From contig JAOTOL010001395.1 of NCBI GenBank assembly GCA_034440575.1, forward strand, positions 764,001 through 828,000: a stretch of 64,000 nucleotides of DNA, given 5' to 3'. Shown piece after piece: positions 12,726-25,588 of this stretch. The first letter of the stretch is position 1. Each line of letters starts with the position of its first letter. Made by a program: the position numbers and the translations under genes. Below the pieces are notes generated by a model. The model ran no database searches, was not told the DNA's origin, and saw nothing but the letters and a program-made list of their open reading frames with translations. This DNA is from Imbricaverruca yamaguchii. Taxonomy: Eukaryota > Arthropoda > Thecostraca > Neoverrucidae.

Positions 12726-14410
12726 GGTGTGGACGCGTGCGTCGATATAACTACCCGCTAACTACCGATGGCAGGGTGGTGATGAGCGATCGCCCTCCCT
12801 CTTCTAAGATCTCAGAAGATTGGACCGATTTGAAATCGGAATAAGTCGAGAAAATCATATCGGTCGAATTTCAGTTCCTAAAAAGAATTAAACAAGTTTC
12901 ACTGTAGGGAAGTCAGGACGTCGCATCAAAAATGAGGAGACATTCACCAAAGTCATTTGGAATTCTGCCTGATTTTACGTCGAGAAAATTGTCCACGAAT
13001 GGGTATACATAATTCATAATCATCCATAGCACCATTTGATGGCAATATATGCGCATGCGAAGTAGTCAATGCCGTAGACAAGAACTTAAGGAAATGTGGG
13101 AGTCATTTATTCTGTGTGGCTGGCCCTTCTTCACAGTCAGTGTCATAAATGCTGATTAGTCCGTCATTTTTACATAATATCAATTCTACCGTGAGGATAT
13201 TGTCTAGAGACGTCGGCAGGAATTTTTCCACAGGGGAACCTGAGAGCAGGTGTGGCAAGGGTACTCAACTCATTGGTCACTGGTAAATTATCCTGACTCA
13301 GTCACTGTTTGCGATTTATAATAATCGTCTGCATTGAATTAACTTCCCCTTCCTCGGTCCGCAATGGGAAAAGTATCACCCACGAGCGGCATTGCTTGTG
13401 GTGGTATTTAGGTATGTCCTAAATACATCTAGTCACCTCCTAGAACCGCCATTGTGGATCGGTTGGCTCCGCCACTGCTTGCGATGCATTATTGCTGTTT
13501 GTCCTACATTCACCTCCACCTTCACGCCTTGATCAGCCATGGACTAATGCCACATTTCTGTGTGTCACTTATTGTGGTCGGTTTGAATTGTTTGAGTGAA
13601 TGTCCTGAATACCACTCCCCTCCTGGATCCGCCATCGAGATAACATCCCACGATTGCGCCACTAGCCTCGTATATGAACTCGGAATCGGTACGTGCTTAT
13701 GGCGGTACAGTTTTCATGTTCAAATGTTTACAAATTCTTGAAATATTCTACCCATTTTTCTTCTCTGGGCACGCCCATTGAGTAGGATACAAGGCGGTTT
13801 ATTGGTTCTGAAGCTAAACATAAGGCAGTATCATGACAGCAGATGTATCGGATGCATCAGGTGTCAGATGTATCATGAAATGGTGCAATAAACCAACCTC
13901 TAGACGGCAAACTGAATGATGCCGCTGTGGTAAAACGGGTCATGCGTTGTCAATCCCCCGCCCCCGGGTCTGCGCCGGGCATGGTTAGGTACCAAATAAA
14001 CATTTTCGTATTCATTCAATATTCATCGGGACAGCAAATCGATGAAAATATTCAGATGCATGTGCTATTTCTACGTTTTCACAAAAGTATGTCGGAATTG
14101 TCCGCCGAAATGTGCTCCAGGGCTGCCTCTGACCTAGTTACGAAGCAAAAATGTCGGTATGAAGTACGAAAACGAAGCAAATGAGAAATCATTCAATGTC
14201 ACGCTCCTATCAGGAAGGGTTAGCAAACGACAGGCGAAAACCCACAATGCGGCACACACCCACCCACAGGCGAAGACCCACAATGCGGCCGAATCCTCTC
14301 CATTTGCTAAAATTGGTAACGCTCCGGCATGCATGCTTAGGCGCACATGCATCAAGCACGCACATGCATGCGCCCATGCATGCATCCATGCATTATTCAT
14401 GCATACATAA

Positions 14411-14476
<66 letters not shown>

Positions 14477-15192
14477 ACATGTTTGAAGCCAGCAAGACAA
14501 GCAAACTGGAAACTAGATCGACAACAGTAATGAGCATTATTCACCCTTAATCTGTAACATGCCTGGGGAGTATGTCAGTAAACGATGACGAATTACAGCA
14601 GATACAGGTGCAAGAAGAAATAGAATACTTTGGTAGCTCTGTATGTTCACCTCGTGACCGCCAGCCACCCATGTCCGGTGTTCAGCCAGATACTCCTACC
14701 CCCCACACCCCCCACCCGCCCGCCGCCATTGCCCGTTGTCGGCACCTTTGAGGCCAGGCAACAGCTGTTAACGCGCCTGAGGCACCTCCACTTGTGAAGA
14801 TTTGCTGTAAACGGCTATAAACGGAAACTGAGTTGCGCACGCAGGTGTAGTGCAGGCACGCGTCACGCATGGCAACGTCTGGTGGATGAGGTCAGTTGTG
14901 GTTTTGCAGGTCGTTGGACAGCGCCGGTGGTCCGGTTTAGGGCCTTGCGCGGGCTCGAGGCCACGCTCAGAGGGCCCCATCTCATACCAAGAAGCAATGA
15001 CGTCACTACTTTCAGTTGCCAGGCGAGATCCAACACCAGGAGCGCAGAAAAGACCTGAAGTTGGAAAGGCAAGAACGTGACTGTATTCTGTCCACCCACT
15101 CTCCCCAGCTAACGAGAAGCAAACTTGGGATTTCCGCAACCTTGATTTGGGAGCGACAACATTGCTTGTTTCTATTTTTACGATCGGTCGGC
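12726..15192. other. Unique stretch, no gene recognised
   Basis: Mostly AT-richer sequence without a convincing frame. It contains the self-complementary dinucleotide run at 14413-14476 preceded by several overlapping GCATGCATG / CCATGCATG motifs (14328-14405). Confidence 0.5.
14413..14476. repeat. (AC)n(AT)n(GT)n palindromic microsatellite
   Basis: A run of AC dinucleotides passes directly into about 18 AT dinucleotides and then into GT dinucleotides, so the whole tract is close to a perfect palindrome and could fold into a cruciform or hairpin. Confidence 0.95.
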
Positions 15193-15425
15193 GAACTCCA
15201 ACGCAGAATAGACGCACGCCACCACAACTTCGAAACAGAATAGACGCACGCTACCCTAACTCCAACGCAGAATAGATGCACGCTACCCTAACTCCAACGC
15301 AGAATAGATGCACGCTACCCTACCTTCCAAACAGAATAGACGCACGCCACCATAACTTCCAAACAGAATAGACACACGCCACCCTAACTTCCAAACAGAA
15401 TAGACGCACGCCACCCTACCTTCCA
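15193..15425. repeat. 32-bp minisatellite
   Basis: Seven imperfect 32-bp units around CAGAATAGACGCACGCYACC, in two subtypes (AACTCCAACG and AACTTCCAAA at the start). It is separated from the next array by only about 100 bp. Confidence 0.9.
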
Positions 15426-15524
15426 CGCGTGTGGCGTTGCGCGAGCCCACAGCCCGCCTGAGCCCTGCCACAGGACTGACACGCTGCCGTAGCAGTCTGT
15501 GCCTCCGCTCGGCACAAACTGCCG

Positions 15525-17003
15525 TGTGTGGTGCCACGGTGCCGCTCGGTATGCTGGGCTGGCGGGGCATTGGCACCGTCTGTGTGTGGTGCCACGGTGC
15601 CGCTCGGTATGTGTTGGGCTGGCGGGGCATTGGCACCGTCTGTGTGTGGTGCCACGGTGCCGCTCGGTATGTGTTGGGCTGGCGGGGCATTGGCACCGTC
15701 TGTGTGTGGTGCCACGGTGCCGCTCGGTATGTGTTGGGCTGGCGGGGCATTGGCACCGTCTGTGTGTGGTGCCACGGTGCCGCTCGGTATGTGTTGGGCT
15801 GGCGGGGCATTGGCACCGTCTGTGTGTGGTGCCACGGTGCCGCTCGGTATTGTTGGGCTGGCGGGGCATTGGCACCGTCTGTGTGTGGTGCCACGGTGCC
15901 GCTCGGTATGTGTTGGGCTGGCGGGGCATTGGCACCGTCTGTGTGTGGTACCACGGTGCCGCTCGGTATGTTGGGCTGGCGGGGCATTGGCACCGTCTGT
16001 GTGTGGTGCCACGGTGCCGCTCGGTATGTGTTGGGCTGGCGGGGCATTGGCACCGTCTGTGTGTGGTACCACGGTGCCGCTCGGTATGTTGGGCTGGCGG
16101 GGCATTGGCACCGTCTGTGTGTGGTACCACGGTGCCGCTCGGTATGTGTTGGGCTGGCGGGGCATTGGCACCGTCTGTGTGTGGTGCCACGGTGCCGCTC
16201 GGTATGTGTTGGGCTGGCGGGGCATTGGCACCGTCTGTGTGTGGTGCCACGGTGCCGCTCGGTATGTTGGGCTGGCGGGGCATTGGCACCGTCTGTGTGT
16301 GGTACCACGGTGCCGCTCGGTATGTGTTGGGCTGGCGGGGCATTGGCACCGTCTGTGTGTGGTGCCACGGTGCCGCTCGGTATGTGTTGGGCTGGCGGGG
16401 CATTGGCACCGTCTGTGTGTGGTGCCACGGTGCCGCTCGGTATGTGTTGGGCTGGCGGGGCATTGGCACCGTCTGTGTGTGGTGTCACGGTGCCGCTCGG
16501 TATGTTGGGCTGGCGGGGCATTGGCACCGTCTGTGTGTGGTGCCACGGTGCCACTCGGTATGTTGGGCTGGCGGGGCATTGGCACCGTCTGTGTGTGGTG
16601 CCACGGTGCCGCTCGGTATGTGTTGGGCTGGCGGGGCATTGGCACCGTCTGTGTGTGGTGCCACGGTGCCGCTCGGTATGTTGGGCTGGCGGGGCATTGG
16701 CACCGTCTGTGTGTGGTGCCACGGTGCCGCTCGGTATGTGTTGGGCTGGCGGGGCATTGGCACCGTCTGTGTGTGGTACCACGGTGCCGCTCGGTATGTG
16801 TTGGGCTGGCGGGGCATTGGCACCGTCTGTGTGTGGTGCCACGGTGCCGCTCGGTATGTTGGGCTGGCGGGGCATTGGCACCGTCTGTGTGTGGTGCCAC
16901 GGTGCCGCTCGGTATGTGTTGGGCTGGCGGGGCATTGGCACCGTCTGTGTGTGGTGCCACGGTGCCACTCGGTATGTTGGGCTGGCGGGGCATTGGCACC
17001 GTC
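15525..17003. repeat. 58-60-bp minisatellite
   Basis: About 25 copies. The core GGCGGGGCATTGGCACCGTC is invariant; copies differ in a length hinge (TATGTGTTGGG, TATGTTGGG or TATTGTTGGG giving 60, 58 or 59 bp) and in GGTGCCACGG versus GGTACCACGG. The first five copies are essentially identical 60-mers. All six frames are widely open; I treat the 360 to 580-codon frames as artefacts. Confidence 0.98.
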
Positions 17004-17037
17004 TCCAGACACAACACAACGTCAGCCCCCGCTGCTG

Positions 17038-18043
17038 CTGAGTATCAGCTGAGTGTCTGTTGCTGCCGAGTGTCAGCTGAGTGTCTGTTGCTGTCGAGTG
17101 TCAGCTGAGTGTCTGTTGCTCCCGAGTGTCAGCTGAGTGTCTGTTGCTGCTGAGTGTCAGCTGAGTGTCTGTTGCTCCCGAGTGTCAGCTGAGTGTCTGT
17201 TGCTGTCGAGTGTCAGCTGAGTGTCTGTTGCTGTCGAGTGTCAGCTGAGTGTCTGTTGCTGCTGAGTGTCAGCTGAGTGTCTGTTGCTGTCGAGTGTCAG
17301 CTGAGTGTCTGTTGCTGTCGAGTGTCAGCTGAGTGTCTGTTGCTCCCGAGTGTCAGCTGAGTGTCTGTTGCTCCCGAGTGTCAGCTGAGTGTCTGTTGCT
17401 CCCGAGTGTCAGCTGAGTGTCTGTTGCTGCTGAGTGTCAGCTGAGTGTCTGTTGCTCCCGAGTGTCAGCTGAGTGTCTGTTGCTGTCGAGTGTCAGCTGA
17501 GTGTCTGTTGCTGCTGAGTGTCAGCTGAGTGTCTGTTGCTGTCGAGTGTCAGCTGAGTGTCTGTTGCTGTCGAGTGTCAGCTGAGTGTCTGTTGCTGTCG
17601 AGTGTCAGCTGAGTGTCTGTTGCTGCTGAGTGTCAGCTGAGTGTCTGTTGCTGTCGAGTGTCAGCTGAGTGTCTGTTGCTGTCGAGTGTCAGCTGAGTGT
17701 CTTTTGCTACTGAGTGTCTGCTGAGTGTCTGTTGCTGCTGAGTGTCAGCTGAGTGTCCGCTGTTGCCCAGTATCAGCTGAGTGTCTGTTGCTGCTGAGTG
17801 TCAGCTGAGTGTCTGTCGCTGTTGAGTGTCAGCTGAGTGTCTGTTGCTGTCGAGTGTCAGCTGAGTGTCCGCTGAGTGTCTGTTGCTCCCGAGTATCAGC
17901 TGAGTGTCTGTTGCTGCTGAGTGTCAGCTGAGTGTCTTTTGCTACTGAGTGTCTGCTGAGTGTCTGTTGCTGCTGAGTGTCAGCTGAGTGTCCGCTGTTG
18001 CCCAGTATCAGCTGAGTGTCTGTTGCTGCTGAGTGTCAGCGGC
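17038..18043. repeat. 28-bp minisatellite with CAGCTG E-box
   Basis: About 35 copies of a 28-bp unit, core GAGTGTCAGCTGAGTGTCTG, ending in TTGCTGTC, TTGCTCCC or TTGCTGCT. Nearly every unit contains the E-box CAGCTG. A longer block with TTTTGCTACTGAG and CCGCTGTTGCCCAG is duplicated (about 17700-17790 and 17935-18030). It starts within about 35 bp of the end of the preceding array. Confidence 0.97.
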
Positions 18044-18126
18044 GGCTCGTGAGTTTCTACCAACAGCGAGCTGGCCAATGGAGTAGGTCTGAAGGTATCG
18101 GCTCCGCGGCGCAAGACTGTATGGTG

Positions 18127-18210
18127 GACTGTGTCCACTGTGGACTGTGTCTACTGTGGACTGTGTCCACTGTGGACTGTGTCCACTGTGGACTGTGTCC
18201 ACTGTGGACC
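18127..18210. repeat. 16-bp repeat
   Basis: Five copies of ACTGTGGACTGTGTCC; adjacent units create the near-palindrome GTCCACTGTGGAC. Confidence 0.92.
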
Positions 18211-18317
18211 TGCAGCTGGCATTGGCGGCTTGGCAGCTATGCAAGGCCCAGTCCAGCTGGAATCAGGTCTCAGGGAGAGGTACATCAGTGTTTATATCTG
18301 CGTATATGAACATGGTA

Positions 18318-18560
18318 CCTCAGAGCTATCAGTGTCATACTTCAGGACTAGCAACAGCACCACTTCGCTGCTATCGAGATCATACTCCAGAGCTATGAAC
18401 AGAACACCTTAGAGCTATTAACAACACTCTTCAGAGATGTCAACACGACACTCATAACTATCAACACACTTCTGAGCTATCAACACCATACTTCAGAGCT
18501 ATCAACTCAATTAAACAGTTATTGGCACTCTTTAGAACTACCAACGCCGTGCTTCAGAGG
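18318..18560. repeat. Degenerate ~28-bp repeat
   Basis: About eight worn copies around CAGAGCTATCAACA and CATACTTC, with variable length. An old array rather than a recently homogenised one. Confidence 0.6.
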
Positions 18561-18895
18561 CGGAGACCGGCCCGACATTCGCCGCGTCACCTGCACCCAA
18601 TCCCACTGATGGTGTCCTGTCGCCGCTCTGAGTGTGTACGGACCGGTGACTGATGACGTGTGACGCCCCGCCCTCTCGACGCAGGTGCAGGTGGCGGAGA
18701 TTTGGTGTGACGTCAGAGACGCACCGTCAACCGGGGAGTTGACCCCTGGCGGTCCGACGCTGACCTCTGACAGGCAGGTCGTGACCACCACGAGGGGCGG
18801 GGTGGCGCCGCGAAGGTCACCGCATGCCACTCAAAGTGTCCGGCCACGACTGCCATTGTGAGGACGGCCGGTCACGGCTGACAGTTGCGCTCACC

Positions 18896-19945
18896 CCATA
18901 CCAATACTGCACACCACATACCAATAGTGCACACACCATACCAATGCTGCACACCTCATACCAATACTGTACAACACATACCAATACTGCACACACCATA
19001 CCAATACTGCACACACCATACCAATACTGCACACCACATACCAATACTGCACACACCATACCAATACTGCACAACACATACCAATACTGCACACCACATA
19101 CCAATACTGCACACCACATACCAATACTGCACAACACATACAAATACTGCACACCACATACCAATACTGCACACCACATACCAATACTTCACAACACATA
19201 CCAATACTGCACACCACATACCAATACTGCACACCACATACCAATACTGCACACCACATGCCAATACTGCACACCACATACCAATACTGCACACCACATA
19301 CCAATACTGCACACCACATACCAATACTGCACACCACATACCAATACTGCACACCACATACCAATACTGCACACCACATACCAATACTGCACACCACATA
19401 CCAATACTGCACACCACATACCAATACTGCACACCACATACCAATACTGCACACCACATACCAATACTGCACACACCATACCAATACTGCACACACCATT
19501 CCAATACTGCACACCACATACCAATACTGCACACCACATACCAATACTGCACAACACATACCAATACTGCACACCACATACCAATACTGCACACCACATA
19601 CCAATACTGCGCACACCATGCCCATACTGCACACCACATACCAATACTGCACACCACATACCAATATTGCGCACACCATACCAATACTCCACAAACCATA
19701 CCAATACTGCACACCACGTGCCAATACTGCGCACACCCCATGCAAATACTGCACACACCCCATACCAATACTGCACACACACCATGGCAATACTGCACTC
19801 ACCACATACCAATACTACACACCACATACCAATACTGCGCACACCCCATACAAATAATGCATACCCCATACCAATACTGCGCTCACCCCATGCCAATACT
19901 GCGCTCACCCCATGCCAAATACTGCACACACCTCATACCAACACG
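18896..19945. repeat. 20-bp minisatellite
   Basis: About 52 copies of the 20-bp unit CCAATACTGCACACCACATA. Central copies (19200-19480) are nearly identical; both ends carry CACACACC, CGCACACC and CCCCATGC variants, so divergence rises toward the edges. Confidence 0.98.
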
Positions 19946-20029
19946 CTCGACATAATTGCCATCGGACGCTCTCCTCTGACTGCAAGGCAGTGGCGTCTCG
20001 TCTTACAGTCTTCCCCCCCTTCCCCCGCT

Positions 20030-21240
20030 GAAAGGTCATCACGGTCCACCCCTCCGAGAACCCCCCTGAGCGGCTACAGCTTCTGTCGTCACGGTCCACC
20101 CCTCCGAGAACCCCCCTGAGCGGTTACAGTTTCTGTCGTCGCGGTCCACCCCTCCGAGAACCCCCCCTGAGCGGTTACAGTTTCTGTCGTCACGGTCCAC
20201 CCCTCCGAGACCCCCCCTGAGCGGTTACAGTTTCTGTCGTCACGGTCCACCCCTCCGAGAACCCCCTGAGCGGTTACAGTTTCTGTCGTCACGGTCCACC
20301 CCTCCGAGAACCCCCCTGAGCGGTTACAGTTTCTGTCGTCACGGTCCACCCCTCCGAGAACCCCCTGAGCGGTTACAGTTTCTGTCGTCGCGGTCCACCC
20401 CTCCGAGAACCCCCTGAGCGGTTACAGTTTCTGTCGTCACGGTCCACCCCTCCGAGAACCCCCTGAGCGGTTACAGTTTCTGTCGTCACGGTCCACCCCT
20501 CCGAGAACCCCCTGAGCGGTTACAGTTTCTGTCGTCACGGTCCACCCGTCCGAGAACCCCCTGAGCGGTTACAGTTTCTGTCGTCACGGTCCACCCCTCC
20601 GAGAACCCCCCTGAGCGGTTACAGTTTCTGTCGTCGCGGTCCACCCCTCCGAGAACCCCCCTGAGCGGTTACAGTTTCTGTCGTCACGGTCCACCCCTCC
20701 GAGAACCCCCCTGAGCGGTTACAGTTTCTGTCGTCGCGGTCCACCCCTCCGAGAACCCCCCTGAGCGGTTACAGTTTCTGTCGTCACGGTCCACCCCTCC
20801 GAGAACCCCCTGAGCGGTTACAGTTTCTGTCGTCACGGTCCACCCCTCCGAGAACCCCCTGAGCGGTTACAGTTTCTGTCGTCGCGGTCCACCCCTCCGA
20901 GAACCCACCTGAGCGGTTACAGTTTCTGTCGTCACGGTCCACCCCTCCGAGAACCCCCCTGAGCGGTTACAGTTTCTGTCGTCACGGGCCACCCCTCCGA
21001 GAACCCCCCTGAGCGGTTACAGTTTCTGTCGTCGCGGTCCACCCCTCCGAGAACCCACCTGAGCGGTTACAGTTTCTGTCGTCACGGTCCACCCCTCCGA
21101 GAACCCCCCTGAGCGGTTACAGTTTCTGTCGTCGCGGTCCACCCCTCCGAGAACCCACCTGAGCGGTTACAGTTTCTGTCGTCACGGTCCACCCCTCCGA
21201 GAACCCCCTGAGCGGTTACAGTTTCTGTGGTCACGGTCCA
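20030..21240. repeat. 48-50-bp minisatellite
   Basis: About 24 copies, core TGAGCGGTTACAGTTTCTGT followed by CGTCACGG or CGTCGCGG, then TCCACCCCTCCGAGAAC and a C run of variable length (4-6), which is what makes the unit length vary. Confidence 0.97.
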
Positions 21241-22316
21241 GCCCGTCCGGGAGTCCGTCTCCACCCGTGCCTCTGCTGGAGCGGCGACCACCGGCAGGAC
21301 GAGCCGGCGGACCGAGCACCTGTCGTCGTCTGGACAGATTCAAATCCTCCCCGCCAGCCACGTCGCCGACCATATGCCGTGGCCACGTGTTTTGTCTAGG
21401 GGGATTGCGCTGCGATTAGGCGCGTGCGCCGCCCGCCGCTGCTGATTGCACCTCATTTAGTCAGCTGACTGGCCGCACCGCTGCTGCTCATCACACAAGA
21501 GCACGGGCAAGGCGAGATTCAATGTAATACAGAAACAGTGGATGGGCGTGAACCACTTTTATGGTAACCTTGGCGTAACGATATCACCAAATGAGATAGA
21601 CTAGCAAGACTATTGTTATTCCGTGCATAAATGCTTTTACGTTTGTTATTGTGTCGACTATTCGAGGGTACGCGGTATTATTAGTTATCAATTAGTCTGT
21701 CTGAGAATGTAAAACTGTGGGCTGCGGTGTGCACTCGGGTACTTCAGAGTGGCATGCTTGTTGGTGACGAAGGCTGGTTGGAATAATTACGCTACACATT
21801 AAGTAACAAATAATTCCTGGGCCTATTTCCCTTTCTTTATCCCGAGTGCTTTTCTTCTTTTCACAATGATCGGGTGACGACACCCAGAACATGTCAGCTT
21901 TTTAGTAGTCATTAGACTTGGTAGGGTTTAGATGCAGATACGACCACATATGACGCCTTTGGTCCCAGCGATCTGCCGGCCGACTGGGGCGCAATGTTGG
22001 CATTGCCAGCTCTGCGCCATACACTGTCCAATAAGTTGGTCATAAGCAAGCGAAACTGCTTATTTGTGTTACCGTGCAATATCGAGATGTGGTTGCGGCA
22101 CTTTTACGGGAACATCTTCAATCACAAACATGGATCAACATATTGGGGTTATCAAAACTCGATGATGCCATTTAGTTATTGCCAAAAGACCGCATGTGAA
22201 ATCATGTAAGGTCAGGTCGACACGATATCAAGTTACTATGATAAGAAATGTACCAATAAGTATGAAATCCAAACGCACAATCCCAACGATGTAGAAGGCA
22301 TGGGAACTATTATGAA

Positions 22317-22358
<42 letters not shown>

Positions 22359-23909
22359 TATGTAGTGAGATCGCATGTGAGGTGGCACTGGACCCATCTG
22401 CCCCAGGATGCCGACAGATGAGTCATCCAGTGCGGCGACCTCGTGACCGGAAGGGGGACAGCCGGATACGTGGCGTGGTGGGACGTGTGCGAGATGGACC
22501 AATGAGCGATCGGGGGTGTCGGAAACGCGGGAGCGGTGTCGAGTTGACCTGGGAGGGTGTGGACTGTGCGGGGGCCAGTATGGTTACCGCCAAGCGCTGA
22601 GGAACACACGGTGCTGGCGTCAAAGTATCTTTATGGCGCACAGTTTGCACACCCCACATAGCTAGGATCCCCATTGCAACAGGAGGTGCTATTGTCCCCT
22701 TAGCTATGCATTGTGATTCCTTTGACTATTGGAAGAGGCTCTGGAGGGGACACTTTCTAAATGTTTGCTGCTCTCTCTCTCTCTCATCAGCGTTGCACTT
22801 GAATACACGCAATCCGTCTGATATGTAGTGTGTGAATGTGGCGGGCTGGTCTTTTACAGCATGGGTATGATCAATGGAAGTCCTGCAGTTTCTACCAGGC
22901 AGCAATACGAACAGTAAAGCTTCGTTATCATCACCAATAGATGGCATAACTGCATATAGACCTCTACCATCGGTCGTAAAGGCCTCGTTGACAAGGGAAC
23001 ATGTCGAGGCATAAGTGGCCCACAGTCGGTGCAGCAGTATTCCTGTTATGTGCCTCTCCGGCTCCCGATCGCTGGCCAGTCGCTCGCTGATCGCCAAACC
23101 TCACGCGATCCTCTTCAAAGCCGCTGGCCACACAACAGTCGGATGTGTTCAGGTTCCGCCGGTGAGCGGTACTTCTGCGAACCGACGAGCGGCCGTCCGT
23201 CCGAGACTGGTGTTCGGCTGGTGCCGGGGTGGTGCAGGCGGGTGTGTCGGCACGTGCCCGTGTTGGGCACCAGTCGTGGTCACGTGTCGACCCGGCACCA
23301 CATCTGGGTCAGTGGAGCTAATCAGGTCAACGGTAGGCTGCAATGGGCCGGCCACGGTAGTCGGCCCACCGGAGCGGCGAGCCAGCCATGTGTATGGACT
23401 GATCACTGATCACTGATCAATGGTCACTGGTCACCGATCGCTGACCGTCTGAACAGCAATGGATTTGGACCGATCACTGACCACAGACGGCCACAGACCA
23501 CTGGTGACTGAATACTGACCACTGGTCATTAATTGCTTCTTGGCGGGCACATGGTGTTGTGGACGGGTTCTGGTGATCTTCACTTGGTTCTCCCTCTCCT
23601 ACCGTCTGTCACGGAGCATGTCGCGGTCCCCAGGACGATCACAAATGATCCGTAACTACCTGACACGAGCGGCCCGCTCCGATAATTTCACAGTTTAACA
23701 CTTGGACGGATTTTGTACGGCGGACCGGCGGCAGCTGCAGCCAAGAAAATATTGAACACATTGTTCAGGCACGCCTCAGCTACTAAGGTCAAATTACTAC
23801 TGTAACGGCCACTCCAGAATAAATCTCCTTCTTCCGGCCACGCGCGCAGATTTGGCCTGAGGGAGGGAGGGAGCGGGTTAGCTCGCCGGGGCAGGGCAGT
23901 TGCTGCGGC
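21241..23909. other. Unique stretch with an (AT)n tract
   Basis: About 2.7 kb. An (AT)n run lies at 22319-22362. At 22773-22787 there is a CT run. ATCACTG-type micro-repeats occur at 23398-23530. The 123-codon minus frame at 22726-23097 has ordinary amino-acid composition but I recognise nothing in it and do not call it a gene. Confidence 0.5.
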
Positions 23910-25588
23910 ACATATGGTGGGCAGGCGACAGTCGTGCCTTAGTGGTGCCGGACACGCCATCTGACCTTCACTGGGGCTCAAGACGTATGGTGGGCGAGCG
24001 ACAGTCGTGTCTTAGTGGTGCCGGACACGCCATCTGACCTTCACTGGCGCTCAAGACGTATGGTGGGCGAGCGACAGTGGTGTCTTAGTGGTGCCGGACA
24101 CGCCATCTGACCTTCACTGGCGCTCAAGACGTATGGTGGGCGAGCGACAGTCGTGTCTTAGTGGTGCCGGACACGCCATCTGACCTTCACTGGCGCTCAA
24201 GACGTATGGTGGGCAGACGACAGTCGTGTCTTAATGGTGCCGGACACGCCATCTGACCTTCACTGGCGCTCAAGACGTATGGTGGGCGAGCGACAGTGGT
24301 GTCTTAGTGGTGCCGGACACGCCATCTGACCTTCACTGGCGCTCAAGACGTATGGTGGGCGAGCGACAGTCGTGTCTTAGTGGTGCCGGACACGCCATCT
24401 GACCTTCACTGGCGCTCAAGACGTATGGTGGGCGAGCGACAGTCGTGTCTTAGTGGTGCCGAACACGCCATCTGACCTTCACTGGCGCTCAAGACGTATG
24501 GTGGGCGAGCGACAGTCATGTCTTAGTGGTGCCGGACAAGCCATCTGACCTTCACTGGCGCTCAAGACGTATGGTGAGCAGGCGACAGTGGTGTCTTAGT
24601 GGTGCCGGACACGCCATCTGACCTTCACTGGCGCTCAAGACGTATGGTGGGCGAGCGACAGTGGTGTCTTAGTGGTGCCGGACACGCCATCTGACCTTCA
24701 CTGGCGCTCAAGACGTATGGTGGGCGAGCGACAGTCGTGTCTTAGTGGTGCCGGACACGCCATCTGACCTTCACTGGCGCTCAAGACGTATGGTGGGCGA
24801 GCGACAGTCGTGCCTTAGTGGTGCCGGACACGCCATCTGACCTTCACTGGCGCTCAAGACGTATGGTGGGCAGACAACAGTGGTGTCTTAGTGGTGCCGG
24901 ACACGCCATCTCACCTTCACTGGCGCTCAAGACGTATGGTGGGCGAGCGACAGTGGTGTCTTAGTGGTGCCGGACACGCCATCTGACCTTCACTGGCGCT
25001 CAAGACGTATGGTGGGCGAGCGACAGTCGTGTCTTAGTGGTGCCGGACACGCCATCTCACCTTCACTGGCGCTCAAGACGTATGGTGGGCGAGCGACAGT
25101 CGTGTCTTAGTGGTGCCGGACACGCCATCTGACCTTCACTGGCGCTCAAGACGTATGGTGGGCGAGCGACAGTCGTGCCTTAGTTGTGCCGGACAAGCCA
25201 TCTGACCTTCACTGGCGCTCAAGACGTATGGTGGGCGAGCGACAGTCGTGCCTTAGTGGTGCCGGACACGCCATCTGACCTTCACTGGCGCTCAAGACGT
25301 ATGGTGGGCGAGCGACAGTCGTGCCTTAGTGGTGCCGGACACGCCATCTGACCTTCGCTGGCGCTCAAGACATATGGTGGGCGAGCGACAGTCGTGCCTT
25401 AGTGGTGCCGGACACGCCATCTGACCTTCACTGGCGCTCAAGACGTATGGTGGGCGAGCGACAGTGGTGTCTTAGTGGTGCCGGATACGCCATCTGACCT
25501 TCACTGGCGCTCAAGACGTATGGTGGGCGAGCGACAGTGGTGTCTTAGTGGTGCCGGACACGCCATCTGACCTTCACTGGCGCTCAAG
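23910..25588. repeat. 73-bp minisatellite
   Basis: Twenty-three copies of a 73-bp unit with cores ACGTATGGTGGGCGAGCGAC, TTAGTGGTGCCGGACACG and TCTGACCTTCACTGGCGCTC. Copies differ at only a few recurring sites (CGTGTC / GGTGTC / CGTGCC; GCGAGCGAC / GCAGACGAC; GACACG / GACAAG), which would let copies be grouped into subtypes. The leftmost copy is the most diverged. Confidence 0.98.

Noticed and set aside
15283..17108. Frames of 360-580 codons on both strands
   Set aside because: Translations of the 58-60-bp minisatellite; several overlapping frames are open at once.
23910..25588. CRISPR-like array
   Set aside because: Units are contiguous 73-mers without unique spacers; a minisatellite in a eukaryotic context.
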